Origin: Clostridiales bacterium
GTDB lineage: Bacteria > Bacillota > Clostridia > Christensenellales > Aristaeellaceae
Direction: 5' to 3'
DNA length: 64,000 nucleotides
Assembly: GCA_004557905.1 (NCBI GenBank)
Contig: SFFH01000001.1
Location: forward strand, 124,001-188,000
In this document: one piece after another, positions 15,616 to 24,798 of the stretch
How positions within the stretch are numbered: position 1 is the first letter of the stretch
How the letters are laid out: every line of letters begins with the position of its first letter
The notes under the pieces: model-generated
Told to the model about the DNA's origin: nothing
Seen by the model: only the letters and a program-made list of their open reading frames with translations
The model's database searches: none
Made by a program: the position numbers and the translations under genes

Positions 15616-17115
15616 ATGCATCAGTATGTCATCGCCCTGGATCAGGGCACGACAAGCTCGCGCGCCGTCATCTTCGATGAGCAGGCGCATGTCGTGGCCA
15701 TGAAGAGCTACGAGTTTGAGCAGATCTATCCGCAGCCCGGTTGGGTCGAGCACGATCCGGCGGCCATCCTGAACACCCAGACGGACGCGCTGCGCGAGGC
15801 GGTTCGCATCAGCGGTATCCCGGTGGAGGAGATCGCTGCCATCGGCATCACCAATCAGCGTGAAACAACGATGATCTGGGACCGCGCGACCGGCCGGCCG
15901 CTGTACAATGCCATTGTCTGGCAGTGCCGCCGCACCGCGCCGATCGTCAAGCAGCTGTGCGACGAGGGCTTGGAGGAGCACATCCGCAATGCGACGGGTT
16001 TGGTGCCGGATGCGTATTTCTCCGGCACGAAGCTCAAGTGGCTGCTGGACAAGCTGGATCTGCACGAGCGCGCCGAAAAGGGAGAAATCTGCTTCGGCAC
16101 GGTGGACAGCTTCCTGGCGTGGAATCTCGTCTCCGGGCACCCGCATGTGACGGACGCGACGAACGCCAGCCGCACCATGCTCTACAACATCCACAAGAAT
16201 GACTGGGACGACACGCTGCTGGAGGCGCTGGACATTCCTCGCGCGGTGCTGCCCAAGGTGGTGGATACCTCCGGCGTGATCGGCATGCTCGATACCGAGA
16301 TCCTCGGCCGCGCGATTCCGGTGGCCGCGCTGGCGGGCGACCAGCACGCGGCGCTGTTCGGCCAGGGCTGCTTCAAGCCCGGCATGATGAAGAACACCTA
16401 CGGCACGGGCTGCTTCCTGCTCATGAACACGGGCGAGCTGCCGGTGACCAGCAAGACCGGCCTGGTGTCCACCATCGCCTGGCGCATCGGCGGCGAGACG
16501 ACGTACGCGCTGGAGGGCAGCGTGTTTGTCGGCGGCGCGGTGATCCAGTGGCTGCGCGATGAGATGAAGCTCATCGAGCGCGCGTCGGAGACGGAGATGA
16601 TCGCCAATTCTGTCAAAGATACGGGCGGCGTGTACCTGGTGCCGTCGTTTACGGGCCTGGGCGCGCCGTACTGGGACATGTACAGCCGCGGCACAATCGT
16701 GGGCCTGACCCGCGGCACGGGCCGTGCGCATATCGTGCGCGCAGCGCTGGAAGCGATCGCATATCAGTCTGCTGACCTGGTCACGGCGATGGCCACGGAT
16801 TGCGGCCGCAAGCCGACACAGCTGCGCGTCGATGGCGGCGCGAGCGCCAACAAGTTCCTGATGCAGTTCCAGTCCGACATCCTGGGCTGCGACGTCATCC
16901 GCCCGGCGGTCATCGAGACGACAGCACTGGGCGCCGCACTGCTGGCAGGCCTGGCTGTGGGCGTATGGAAGGATATGGACGAGATCCGCAGCATCTGGAA
17001 GATGGACCTGAGCCTCACGCCGCAGATGAATGAGGAGGAACGCAGGACGGCGCTGTCCGGCTGGCACAAGGCCGTGAGCCGCAGCCTGCGCTGGATTGAG
17101 GAAGACAAGGCATAA
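15616..17115 (+). CDS. glpK: Glycerol kinase
   Basis: A 499-residue FGGY-family kinase matching glycerol kinase in length and motifs: the phosphate-1 loop DQGTTSSR at residues 9-16, the substrate region GWVEHDP and WQCRRTA, GDQHAALFGQ, and GGASANKFLMQFQ near the C-terminus. It phosphorylates glycerol to glycerol-3-phosphate, feeding glycolysis or lipid synthesis (plsY is elsewhere in the window). ATG 15616 follows AAGGAGGAG. No glpF or glpD is adjacent, so glycerol uptake and oxidation are encoded elsewhere. Single-gene unit with a terminator. Confidence 0.95.
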   Translation: MHQYVIALDQGTTSSRAVIFDEQAHVVAMKSYEFEQIYPQPGWVEHDPAAILNTQTDALREAVRISGIPVEEIAAIGITNQRETTMIWDRATGRPLYNAIVWQCRRTAPIVKQLCDEGLEEHIRNATGLVPDAYFSGTKLKWLLDKLDLHERAEKGEICFGTVDSFLAWNLVSGHPHVTDATNASRTMLYNIHKNDWDDTLLEALDIPRAVLPKVVDTSGVIGMLDTEILGRAIPVAALAGDQHAALFGQGCFKPGMMKNTYGTGCFLLMNTGELPVTSKTGLVSTIAWRIGGETTYALEGSVFVGGAVIQWLRDEMKLIERASETEMIANSVKDTGGVYLVPSFTGLGAPYWDMYSRGTIVGLTRGTGRAHIVRAALEAIAYQSADLVTAMATDCGRKPTQLRVDGGASANKFLMQFQSDILGCDVIRPAVIETTALGAALLAGLAVGVWKDMDEIRSIWKMDLSLTPQMNEEERRTALSGWHKAVSRSLRWIEEDKA

Positions 17116-17133
17116 TACAGTCATTTGGAGCAG

Positions 17134-17165
17134 AACCGCGCGAGAAATCGCGTGGTTTTGCTTTT
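17134..17165 (+). terminator. Rho-independent terminator of glpK
   Basis: AACCGCGCGA (17134-17143) pairs with TCGCGTGGTT (17148-17157, one G-U pair) across a GAAA tetraloop, followed by TTGCTTTTT. Confidence 0.85.
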
Positions 17166-17267
17166 TGGAAAGATTGGTGAAATTTTGGCATGCTTCTCCC
17201 GTCTTTAAAAGTGAAGTTACAAAAGCGTTCATTTTAGAGCATCAACGGATGAAGGAGGAGAAGCATA

Positions 17268-19511
17268 TTGAAACAGCGATTGAAGGCATATGTGCTGCTG
17301 ACGCTGTGCGCAGCGCTGCTGTGCGGCGTCGCGGCGGCCACGGCCGAGACGGCGCTGCGCGCGTGGGTGGGATACGACACGGTGATCCTGTCCGGACGGT
17401 GGTTCCCGCTGTTTGTGGAGATCGCAGCGGACGATGCGCCCGTCGAGGGCATGGTGGAGGTGGACGTCGGCGTGGATGCCGGCGTGGTGGACCGGTTCAG
17501 ACAGCCGGTGTCTGTCCCGGCCGGGGAAACCCGGACGTACAGGATGCCCATCTGCCCGGTGGTGAATCAACGCACGTTTGAGGTGCGGCTGACCTGCGGT
17601 GAAGCGGTCTTCAGCGCGACGGCTCGGGCATCGCGCGCCGTATCCGAGGACGCTCTGGTTGTCGGCGTGCTGGGGAAGGAGACAGAGCAGCTCGCTCATG
17701 CGCTGTGCGCGATTGAGCAGCGGGACGTGCACGGCACGCGGCAGATCATCGAGGCCATCCCGCTGGATGCGAAGCGCTTTGCGCAGGATTCGCGCGAGAT
17801 GAGCGCCTTCGACGCGATGGTCGTGCTGGATCAGGAAGACCACACGCTGGAGAGCGAAAGCGCCGGCTTGCTGGAAAGCTGGCGGCAGGCGGGCGGCATC
17901 CTCGTGCGCAGGAGCAGCATGGATTCGGCCATGCTCAAGCCCGTCTTCGCGGCGCAGGAGGTCATGAGCGAGATCAAGACGGCGCAGACGAACGGACAGG
18001 GATTCAAGAGAGAAAACAGCAATTCCCCATTCTCCGACAACTTGAACGCGGCGATGACGGCGGATCGGCCGGCCAGCCTTTGGCCTGCTGTGGCGGTGCT
18101 GGCGGTCTATGTGCTGGCGGCCGGCGTGGGCGCGTATGGACTGATGAAGCGGCTGGACAGGAGCAAGATGCTGTGGGCGGTCATTCCGGTGATGGCGCTT
18201 GCCGCCTGCGGCGTGATGGCGCTGCTGGGCGCAGGGCTGGGGCTCAATCAGCCGATGAGCAGCTCCGTGCATCTGGTGCACTATGAGGCGGACGGACAGA
18301 CCGACGTCAGCGAGCTGGCCACGCTGACCTATGCAGGGCAGCAGCGCCGCGTGGTATCCACACAGGGGAACGCACCGCTTGAGAAGAGGGTATACAGCTA
18401 TTATAACGAGTACGTCGGGTTGAGCGATGAGACGGCGCTGCGCGATGTCATCACTCTGGGTGAGCGGCCGTCCATCGAGCTGGAGGGCAAGGCGGATTGG
18501 CTTGTGCGCAGCCTGGTCGTCCGCAATGAGGCCGCGCCAGAGGGCGGCGTGACGGCCTTTGCGCACATGGAGAAGGACGGCCTGCACGTCGAGGTGAAGA
18601 ACGGCACCGATACGCTGATTGAAGACACTGTGGTGCTCACGAAGATCGGCTATGCCCATCTGGGCGATCTGGCTCCGGGCGACGCCGCGCAGACGGTGCT
18701 GCTGCGCACCGACGCATTGCTGTGGAAAGCGGATGGCCAGCTCGTCCTGCGTGAGCAGCAGATGCTGCCGTTCGGCACGACGATGTACAGGGCGGCGCAT
18801 GCCGCGGTTGATCCGGAGGCTGAGCAGGATCCAACCTGGAAGCGCTCGTCTCTGCCGGAGAAGGAGCAGCGCAGCCGGGAGATCGAGGAGAGCATCCTGA
18901 TGCTGGGCGCGGGCACGGCATGGCAGGAGGGCTTTGCCTGCGCGGTGATCGGCCAGACGCCGCAGATCGCCTGCGAAACGCTGCTGCTTGACGGCAAGCC
19001 GGTGACGCGCCGCGCGGAAACGAGCGTTCTGGTCTGCACCGCAGCGTTTGAGCCGGTATCGCCCAGCGGATATTTCTACTATCCGGAAGGCACGTTCAAG
19101 CGCCTGGAGGCGACGCTCGATGAAAACGGCGTGCCGCTGCTTGGAAAGGCACGCGAATCCAGCTATGTCTATGAGCAGGACGAGGTGCTGGTAGGCTTCT
19201 CGCTCAGCGGCGTGGACGTGGCTGGGATTGAGGAAATCCGGCTATATGCGGACGGCGGCGTGAACGGCGGAAATAAGCATCATGCCGTCATCATCGAGGC
19301 TTACGACTACACGGACGGAAAATGGGTGCGCCTTGAGGAGGACGGCGATATCCGCATCAGCAGCGAGCTGGCCGGGCGCGTCGTGAGCCGTTCCGAGGCG
19401 CTTTGCCTGCGCTTTACAGGAGATGCGCTGGCGGAATGGGGCGTGCGGCTGCCGGAGATCATCGTCGAGGGCTGCATGAGCACGCAGCAGGAAGGAGGCG
19501 AAGCGGCATGA
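17268..19511 (+). CDS. Exported/membrane protein of an ABC module (unknown function)
   Basis: A 747-residue protein from TTG 17268, 7 nt after GAAGGAGGAG. It has a signal peptide (1-26), an external beta-rich domain, two transmembrane helices (about 271-292 and 302-327) and a second large external domain. No enzymatic motif is visible. It overlaps the ABC ATPase start by ATGA, and the permease follows, so the three probably form one complex; this protein could be the extracytoplasmic substrate-handling part. Similar three-gene sets occur in Firmicutes without a known substrate. Confidence 0.65.
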   Translation: MKQRLKAYVLLTLCAALLCGVAAATAETALRAWVGYDTVILSGRWFPLFVEIAADDAPVEGMVEVDVGVDAGVVDRFRQPVSVPAGETRTYRMPICPVVNQRTFEVRLTCGEAVFSATARASRAVSEDALVVGVLGKETEQLAHALCAIEQRDVHGTRQIIEAIPLDAKRFAQDSREMSAFDAMVVLDQEDHTLESESAGLLESWRQAGGILVRRSSMDSAMLKPVFAAQEVMSEIKTAQTNGQGFKRENSNSPFSDNLNAAMTADRPASLWPAVAVLAVYVLAAGVGAYGLMKRLDRSKMLWAVIPVMALAACGVMALLGAGLGLNQPMSSSVHLVHYEADGQTDVSELATLTYAGQQRRVVSTQGNAPLEKRVYSYYNEYVGLSDETALRDVITLGERPSIELEGKADWLVRSLVVRNEAAPEGGVTAFAHMEKDGLHVEVKNGTDTLIEDTVVLTKIGYAHLGDLAPGDAAQTVLLRTDALLWKADGQLVLREQQMLPFGTTMYRAAHAAVDPEAEQDPTWKRSSLPEKEQRSREIEESILMLGAGTAWQEGFACAVIGQTPQIACETLLLDGKPVTRRAETSVLVCTAAFEPVSPSGYFYYPEGTFKRLEATLDENGVPLLGKARESSYVYEQDEVLVGFSLSGVDVAGIEEIRLYADGGVNGGNKHHAVIIEAYDYTDGKWVRLEEDGDIRISSELAGRVVSRSEALCLRFTGDALAEWGVRLPEIIVEGCMSTQQEGGEAA

Positions 19512-20455
19512 TGGAATGCAGAGAGCTGGTGAAGCGCTACGGAAGGACGCTGGCTGTCGACCGCCTGAGCCTTCGGGTGGAGGCGGGCGAGGTGCACGGG
19601 TTCGTCGGCCCGAACGGCGCGGGCAAGACGACGACCATGAAGATCCTCGCCACGCTGATGCAGCCGACGGCGGGCGACGCGCTCGTGGACGGCGTGAGCG
19701 CGGTGCACGAGCCGCAGAAGGTACGCGCTTTGGTGGGCTATATGCCGGATTTCTTCGGCGTGTACGACAACCTCAAGGTGTGGGAGTACCTCGATTTCTA
19801 CGCAGGCTGTGTGGGTATGGATGCCAAAACGCGCAGACGGCGGATTGACGAGCTGCTGGAGCTGACGGCGCTCACCGCCAAGCGGGAGGCCTATGTGGAC
19901 CAGCTGTCCCGCGGCATGAAGCAGCGGCTCTGCCTCGCGCGGGCGCTGATGCACGACCCGAAGCTGCTGATTCTCGACGAACCGGCCTCCGGCATGGACC
20001 CGCGTGCCCGGGCACAGATGCGCGAAATTCTTCGAGAGATCGGGCAGATGGGCAAGACGGTGCTGATATCCTCGCACATCCTGCCGGAGCTGTCCGAGCT
20101 GTGCACGTCGGTGACGGTGCTGCAAAAGGGCAGGGCCGTGTTCAGCGGCTCCGTTGATGAGATGGAGCGGCGCATGCACGGCGCGCCGCTGGTGATCCGC
20201 CTGGCGGAGACGCCGGAGGAATCCGTCCTCAAGCAGGCGGCCAAGGCGCTCGAGACGCTGTTTGGCCAGCTGCCTGCGATGACGCCGGGGGAATGGCGCG
20301 TGGAGGCGCAGGCTGGCGAGCAGACGGACGCGCAGGCGCTGCGCACACTCGTCGATCTGGGCATGCCGGTGTGCGGCTTTGGCCGCGAGCACGCGACGCT
20401 TGAGAAGGCATTTATGGAGGTGACTGGCGCTTATGAAGCTGAATCCGATCTTTGA
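19508..20455 (+). CDS. ABC transporter ATP-binding protein
   Basis: A 315-residue ATPase with Walker A GPNGAGKT (about residues 37-44), Q-loop region, signature LSRGM, Walker B LLILDEP and switch His in ISSHIL. The ATPase domain (1-220) is followed by a DUF4162-like regulatory tail of about 90 residues, typical of ABC-2 exporters for polymers or antibiotics. Start chosen at ATG 19508 within the ATGA overlap with the upstream gene (an adjacent ATG at 19511 is equivalent). It energises the permease encoded next, overlapping it by 23 nt. Confidence 0.92.
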   Translation: MMECRELVKRYGRTLAVDRLSLRVEAGEVHGFVGPNGAGKTTTMKILATLMQPTAGDALVDGVSAVHEPQKVRALVGYMPDFFGVYDNLKVWEYLDFYAGCVGMDAKTRRRRIDELLELTALTAKREAYVDQLSRGMKQRLCLARALMHDPKLLILDEPASGMDPRARAQMREILREIGQMGKTVLISSHILPELSELCTSVTVLQKGRAVFSGSVDEMERRMHGAPLVIRLAETPEESVLKQAAKALETLFGQLPAMTPGEWRVEAQAGEQTDAQALRTLVDLGMPVCGFGREHATLEKAFMEVTGAYEAESDL

Positions 20456-21341
20456 ATCCTCTGCGCGCAGGCGCATGCGCACGGGAAAAACGGCGCTGAT
20501 TCTGACAGCGTACATGGCGGCGCTGCTCGTGTTCTCGCTCAGCCGGCTGAGCGTGTTCTTCGGCCAGGGCGTGACGGTCGGCCGGATGCGCCTGGGTACA
20601 GAGGCGTACATCTGGCAGACGGCGCTGCAGCTGGCGCTGATCGTGGTGGTCGCGCCGGCGCTCGGCGCGGTGAGCATTGCGGGCGAACGGGAACGCCAGA
20701 CGTTTGACCTGCTGCTGGTGACGGGCGTGGGCGCGCGGAAGATCGTGCTGGGCAAGCTCATGGAGAGCTTCGCGTTCATCGCGCTGCTGATTCTTGCCGG
20801 CGCGCCGGTGATGATGCTTGCGCATGTGACTGCGGGCATTCCGGTGCTGCGGGTGCTGGAAACGCTCATATACCTGATGGCGATTGCGCTGGAGGCGCTC
20901 GCGGTGGGCATGGTCTGCTCTGCATTGTGCAGGCGGACGCTCAGCGCAATGGTGATGACGTATCTGGCGATCGGCCTGCTGGGCGGCGGCGCATGGGCGC
21001 TGGCCAAGCACGGCCCGCTTGCCGCGCACTATACCTATGAATCGCTGCGCGTGCTCGGCGGCATGAGCACGGCTCAGATCCTGATGGGCATGCCGCTGCC
21101 GGTGTTCTTCTGCCCGGCGGTGGGGCTGGTGTCGCTGCTGGCGCATCAGACGGGCATTCTGCACACGACGATGCAGAGCACGCTGCGTCTGTTTGACATC
21201 TATTCGGCGATGAAGGCGGCAGGCTTTGGCGCGGCGGCGGCAGCGTGCTTCGGCGCGACGTGCCTGAGTACGGTACTGCTCATCACGCTGGCCACGGGCA
21301 TCGTGCATCTGCAAACCGGTCTTTCCTATCAGAAGGGATAA
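20433..21341 (+). CDS. ABC-2 type permease
   Basis: A 302-residue integral membrane protein with six main hydrophobic helices and the ABC-2 hallmark GERERQTFDLLLVTGV after the second helix (residues about 85-105), the coupling segment that contacts the ATPase. It starts 23 nt inside the ATPase gene after a GGAGGTG site, so translation is coupled. Substrate unknown; export rather than import is typical. A hairpin closes the operon 16 nt after the stop. Confidence 0.88.
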   Translation: MKLNPIFESSARRRMRTGKTALILTAYMAALLVFSLSRLSVFFGQGVTVGRMRLGTEAYIWQTALQLALIVVVAPALGAVSIAGERERQTFDLLLVTGVGARKIVLGKLMESFAFIALLILAGAPVMMLAHVTAGIPVLRVLETLIYLMAIALEALAVGMVCSALCRRTLSAMVMTYLAIGLLGGGAWALAKHGPLAAHYTYESLRVLGGMSTAQILMGMPLPVFFCPAVGLVSLLAHQTGILHTTMQSTLRLFDIYSAMKAAGFGAAAAACFGATCLSTVLLITLATGIVHLQTGLSYQKG

Positions 21342-21356
21342 GGAGATTACATGATG

Positions 21357-21391
21357 GAAACGGGCGGTCCTCCCTGGGAATCGCCCGTTTC
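21357..21391 (+). terminator. Hairpin terminator of the ABC operon
   Basis: GAAACGGGCG (21357-21366) pairs with CGCCCGTTTC (21382-21391). The T-run is short. Confidence 0.65.
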
Positions 21392-21519
21392 TCCTGCATC
21401 TGGAAGCAGCTTTCTCCGAAACATGGCGATTTTGCACGGATATAGCAGAAAAGGTGAAAATTATTTGAAGCGATCCTGCATTTTCTTCAACTTTCCGACA
21501 CACTCAGGACGCTTTCCCC

Positions 21520-21548
21520 TTGACAGCGTGTAGGGTTGAGGATAAAAT
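21520..21548 (+). promoter_or_regulatory. Strong sigma-A-type promoter for ilvE
   Basis: TTGACA (21520-21525), 17-nt spacer, TAAAAT (21543-21548). About 65 nt of leader precede the start codon. Confidence 0.8.
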
Positions 21549-21620
21549 AATACTACTACGATTTGAGGCGAATGCCCCGAAGTTCGCGAAAAAATTCGAA
21601 CTTTGATGGAGGTCATGAAG

Positions 21621-22691
21621 ATGTACGATATCCCTGTGACGCTGACCAAGAATCCGAAGCAGAAGCCGGCGGACGAGTCCAAGCTCGGCTTCGGCAAGAT
21701 TTTTACCGATCATATGTTTATCATGGACTACCAGGTCGGCCGCGGCTGGTATGACGCGCGTGTCGTCCCGTACGGCCCGTTTGTGATGGATCCGGCGACG
21801 ACCGTGTTCCACTACGCGCAGGAGATTTTTGAGGGCATGAAGTGCTATCGCCGCAAGGACGGCGGCCTGCAGCTCTTCCGCCCGCGCGACAACTTTGAGC
21901 GCATGAACCGCTCCGCCGCCCGCATGGGCATGCCGGCCCTTGATGTGGAGCAGGCGCTTGCCGGTCTGCTTGCGCTGATCAAGGCGGATGCGGACTGGGT
22001 TCCGTCCGCGCCGGGCACCTCGCTGTACATCCGTCCGACGATGATTGCAACCGACGTCATGCTGGGCGTGCACGCGTCTCACAACTATCGATTCTACATC
22101 ATCTGCTCGCCGTCCGGCGCGTACTATCCGAAGGGCCTTGCGCCGGTGGGAATCTATGTCGAGCCGGAGCTCGTGCGTGCGGTCAAGGGCGGCGTCGGCT
22201 TCACCAAGACCGGCGGCAACTATGCGGCCTCCATCCTCGCGGGTGATATCGCCGAGAAGAAGGGCTATGAGCAGGTGCTCTGGCTGGACGGCAAGGAGAA
22301 CAAGTACATCGAGGAAGTCGGCTCCATGAACATGTTCTTCAAGTTCAAGGACGCGCTGGTGACCCCGCCGCTGCTGGGCTCCATTCTCGGCGGCATCACG
22401 CGCGATTCCATCATCAAGCTGGCTAGGCACATGGGCATCCCGGTCGAGGAGCGCCGCCTGACAGTGCAGGATGTGTTTGACGCAGCGGAGAAGGGCGAGC
22501 TGGAGGAGGCGTTCGGCTCCGGTACGGCGGCCGTCGTATCTCCGGTGGGCCGTCTCGCCTGGAACGACAAGGAGATCATCATCTCCGGCGGCAAGATCGG
22601 CGCATGCACCCAGAAGTTCTACGACACGCTGACCGGTATTCAGTTCGGCACGGTCGAGGATCCGTTCGGCTGGGTGCTCAAGATCGACTGA
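21621..22691 (+). CDS. ilvE: Branched-chain amino acid aminotransferase
   Basis: A 356-residue fold-type IV PLP enzyme. Recognisable blocks are YAQEIFEGMKCYRR, FRPRDNFERMNRSAARM, the PLP-lysine region VGFTKTGGNYAAS and the EEVGSMNMFF segment, matching the long BCAT subclass. It transfers the amino group between glutamate and the keto acids of Leu, Ile and Val. Start chosen at ATG 21621, 8 nt after GGAGG; TTG/ATG codons at 21603-21615 lie too close to or upstream of that site. No other ilv gene is near; the gene has its own promoter and hairpin terminator. Confidence 0.95.
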   Translation: MYDIPVTLTKNPKQKPADESKLGFGKIFTDHMFIMDYQVGRGWYDARVVPYGPFVMDPATTVFHYAQEIFEGMKCYRRKDGGLQLFRPRDNFERMNRSAARMGMPALDVEQALAGLLALIKADADWVPSAPGTSLYIRPTMIATDVMLGVHASHNYRFYIICSPSGAYYPKGLAPVGIYVEPELVRAVKGGVGFTKTGGNYAASILAGDIAEKKGYEQVLWLDGKENKYIEEVGSMNMFFKFKDALVTPPLLGSILGGITRDSIIKLARHMGIPVEERRLTVQDVFDAAEKGELEEAFGSGTAAVVSPVGRLAWNDKEIIISGGKIGACTQKFYDTLTGIQFGTVEDPFGWVLKID

Positions 22692-22740
22692 GCCGGATAT
22701 ACGATGTGAATCACTGATCTTCCAAAGATAAGCGCATGCA

Positions 22741-22771
22741 AATGGCACCCATGATGATCACGGGTGCCATT
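22741..22771 (+). terminator. Hairpin after ilvE
   Basis: AATGGCACCC (22741-22750) pairs perfectly with GGGTGCCATT (22762-22771); no strong T-run follows, so efficiency is uncertain. Confidence 0.55.
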
Positions 22772-22829
22772 GCTATGCGATAAAGGTTTTCAGAAAAGCG
22801 CGATTTCATCACGTGGGAGGATCATATTC

Positions 22830-23864
22830 ATGTTCAGGCAGGAAGAAGTGTTCGTCGGTGGCTGGCAGGAAAAGACGATCGAGGCCATGCAGCGCCGCAG
22901 ATTCGAGCAGATGGTGACACAGCTCCCGCCGCTGGGCGCGGGCAGGCTGGCAGAGCTCTCGCCGACGGCGTTTGAGCGCAAGCTCGAGCAGTGCTGGCAG
23001 GATATCGAGCGCAAGCCCATGCGCGCCCAGCAGCTGGGCGAGGTCTGGAAGAGCGTGCTGGGCAGCATCGATGCGCAGGCGGACTGCCTCTCGCATGAGG
23101 AGCATGCGCTGGTGGAGCGGGCGCTGATTCTGGGCGGCTGCGCACAGATTGAGGACGCGCAGGAGCTGGAGGCGGCGCGCGCGCTGTCTCTGCGCCTCTG
23201 GGCGAGCGTGGGCATCGTCTCCGGCAGGCCGTATATCGAGCTGGAGACGCCGGTGCTCGAGCCGGTGGCCAAAGCGTTTGCCCGTGAGGAGCACGAAAGC
23301 ATTCGCCAGCGGCTGGAAGCCTTCAGCGCCTACCTGACGGGTATGCTCTACCGTGTTGGCGCGATCGATGACCGCCAGCCGCAGCAGCTTCTCCTTCGCG
23401 AGGTGTTCGGCTGTCAGGCGGGCAGTGAGCTCCACATGCAGCTCGCGCGGCGGTACCTCTGGTCGAGCTATGACTGTGTGGATTACAGCGGGGGCGTGAT
23501 GCTGGTGCACGCTGCGCTTGCCGACCCTCGGCATCTGATGCCCAGCCTGCGGCGAAGACAGGGGATTCTGCTGCCGCCGCAGACGGAGCTGACCACGCAG
23601 ATGGACATTCTGCCGGAGGAAATCCCGCTGCAGCAGGCTCTGGAGCGCGCTATCCGGGGTGCGCTGCGCGACGAATACAGGGCGGAAGAGGTAGCGCGGA
23701 ACCTGCGTTTTCTGTGCAAGCAGGGCGCGCCGCTGGCCGCGATGGAAGAGGTGCTGCAAAGCACGCTGATCGTCTATGTGTCCCCGAGCATGCGCGGCGC
23801 GCTGTCGAGCATGTACTTTAGAACGCCCAAGTGGATTGAGTGCAGCGAGGCGGCCATGCAGTGA
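22830..23864 (+). CDS. Hypothetical protein, 344 aa
   Basis: ATG 22830 follows GGGAGG by 9 nt. The 344-residue product is mostly alpha-helical by composition, soluble and charged, with no signal peptide or membrane helix. I recognise no family. Sequence marks include many Arg/Glu/Leu heptad-like stretches, a WSSYDCVDYSGGVML segment near residue 210 and a C-terminal VYVSPSMRGALSSMYFRTPKW. It starts a five-function run (RluA, HAD, DUF362) with short gaps, suggesting cotranscription; that gives no functional clue. Confidence 0.65.
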   Translation: MFRQEEVFVGGWQEKTIEAMQRRRFEQMVTQLPPLGAGRLAELSPTAFERKLEQCWQDIERKPMRAQQLGEVWKSVLGSIDAQADCLSHEEHALVERALILGGCAQIEDAQELEAARALSLRLWASVGIVSGRPYIELETPVLEPVAKAFAREEHESIRQRLEAFSAYLTGMLYRVGAIDDRQPQQLLLREVFGCQAGSELHMQLARRYLWSSYDCVDYSGGVMLVHAALADPRHLMPSLRRRQGILLPPQTELTTQMDILPEEIPLQQALERAIRGALRDEYRAEEVARNLRFLCKQGAPLAAMEEVLQSTLIVYVSPSMRGALSSMYFRTPKWIECSEAAMQ

Positions 23865-23887
23865 CCCAGGAGAAATGAGGAAAAGCC

Positions 23888-24778
23888 ATGCAGATGTTGG
23901 TGCCCAGGGAAAAGGACGGATTGATGCTCTCGCAGCTGCTCGTGCAGGCGGCGGCCGACGTGCCGCTCTGGGCGATCCGGGAGGCGATCAGAAAGCGGGA
24001 TGTGCGCATCGACGGCACGCGCATCAGCGGCGACGTGCGCGTGCATGCCGGACAGGAGATCCGCGTGTTCTGGCCCAAGGCGGTGGTCTCCGCCAGGCAG
24101 CAGGAGAAGCCGCTGCCCCTGCCCGAGATCGTCTTTGAGGACGCACGCGTGCTGCTCATCAACAAGCCGCAGGGCCTTCAGAGCCAGAATGAGGACAATC
24201 CGCAATCCGGTGACAGTGCGCTCACGCGCGTGCTTTCCTATCTCAAGGTCCGTAGCGAGCAAACCGACCAGGTGCATCTTTGCCACAGACTGGATGTACA
24301 GACCGGCGGTCTGCTCCTCTTTGCCAAGGATGACGAAGCGTTTGAATCGGCGATGCGGGCGTTCTCGGAGCGTACCTTCCGGAAATTCTACACCTGCCGC
24401 GTGAAGGGCTGCCCTGCGAAGCAGGAGGCGGTTCTGCACGCATGGCTGCGAAAGGATGCGCAGATTTCCCGCGTCTCGGTGACGGATTATCCCGCACGCG
24501 GCGCGCTGGAAATCATGACGGGCTATCGCGTGCTGCAGGCAGAGGAGAATGCGCTGCTGGAGGTGGAGCTGATGACCGGGCGCACACACCAGATCCGCGC
24601 GCATCTGGCGCACATCGGCCATCCGATCCTGGGCGACGACAAGTACGGCGACCGCATGCTCAACCGGCAGCTGGGCATCAGGCGCCAGCAGCTCTGGGCG
24701 ACGCGCCTGGTCTTTCAGGCGGAGGGGGCGCTCAGCTATCTCAACGGCCGCAGCTTTTCGGTCGATTGTCCGTTTTAA
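23888..24778 (+). CDS. RluA-family pseudouridine synthase
   Basis: A 296-residue enzyme with an S4-like N-terminal RNA-binding part (residues 1-75, including RKRDVRIDGTRISGDVRV) and the pseudouridine synthase core. The catalytic Asp is in HRLDVQTGG (about residue 139), and ELMTGRTHQIRAHL marks the second conserved motif. It isomerises uridine to pseudouridine in rRNA or tRNA. The sequence does not say whether RluC, RluD or another site specificity applies. It is 23 nt after the unknown gene and 20 nt before the HAD gene. Confidence 0.9.
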   Translation: MQMLVPREKDGLMLSQLLVQAAADVPLWAIREAIRKRDVRIDGTRISGDVRVHAGQEIRVFWPKAVVSARQQEKPLPLPEIVFEDARVLLINKPQGLQSQNEDNPQSGDSALTRVLSYLKVRSEQTDQVHLCHRLDVQTGGLLLFAKDDEAFESAMRAFSERTFRKFYTCRVKGCPAKQEAVLHAWLRKDAQISRVSVTDYPARGALEIMTGYRVLQAEENALLEVELMTGRTHQIRAHLAHIGHPILGDDKYGDRMLNRQLGIRRQQLWATRLVFQAEGALSYLNGRSFSVDCPF

Positions 24779-24798
24779 GCACCGGGAGGAAGAAAACG

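Noticed and set aside
21351..21533. 60-codon ORF with a good AAGGAG site after the ABC permease
   Set aside because: It is made of the operon terminator hairpin and runs into the ilvE promoter -35; the peptide has no features. Probably accidental.
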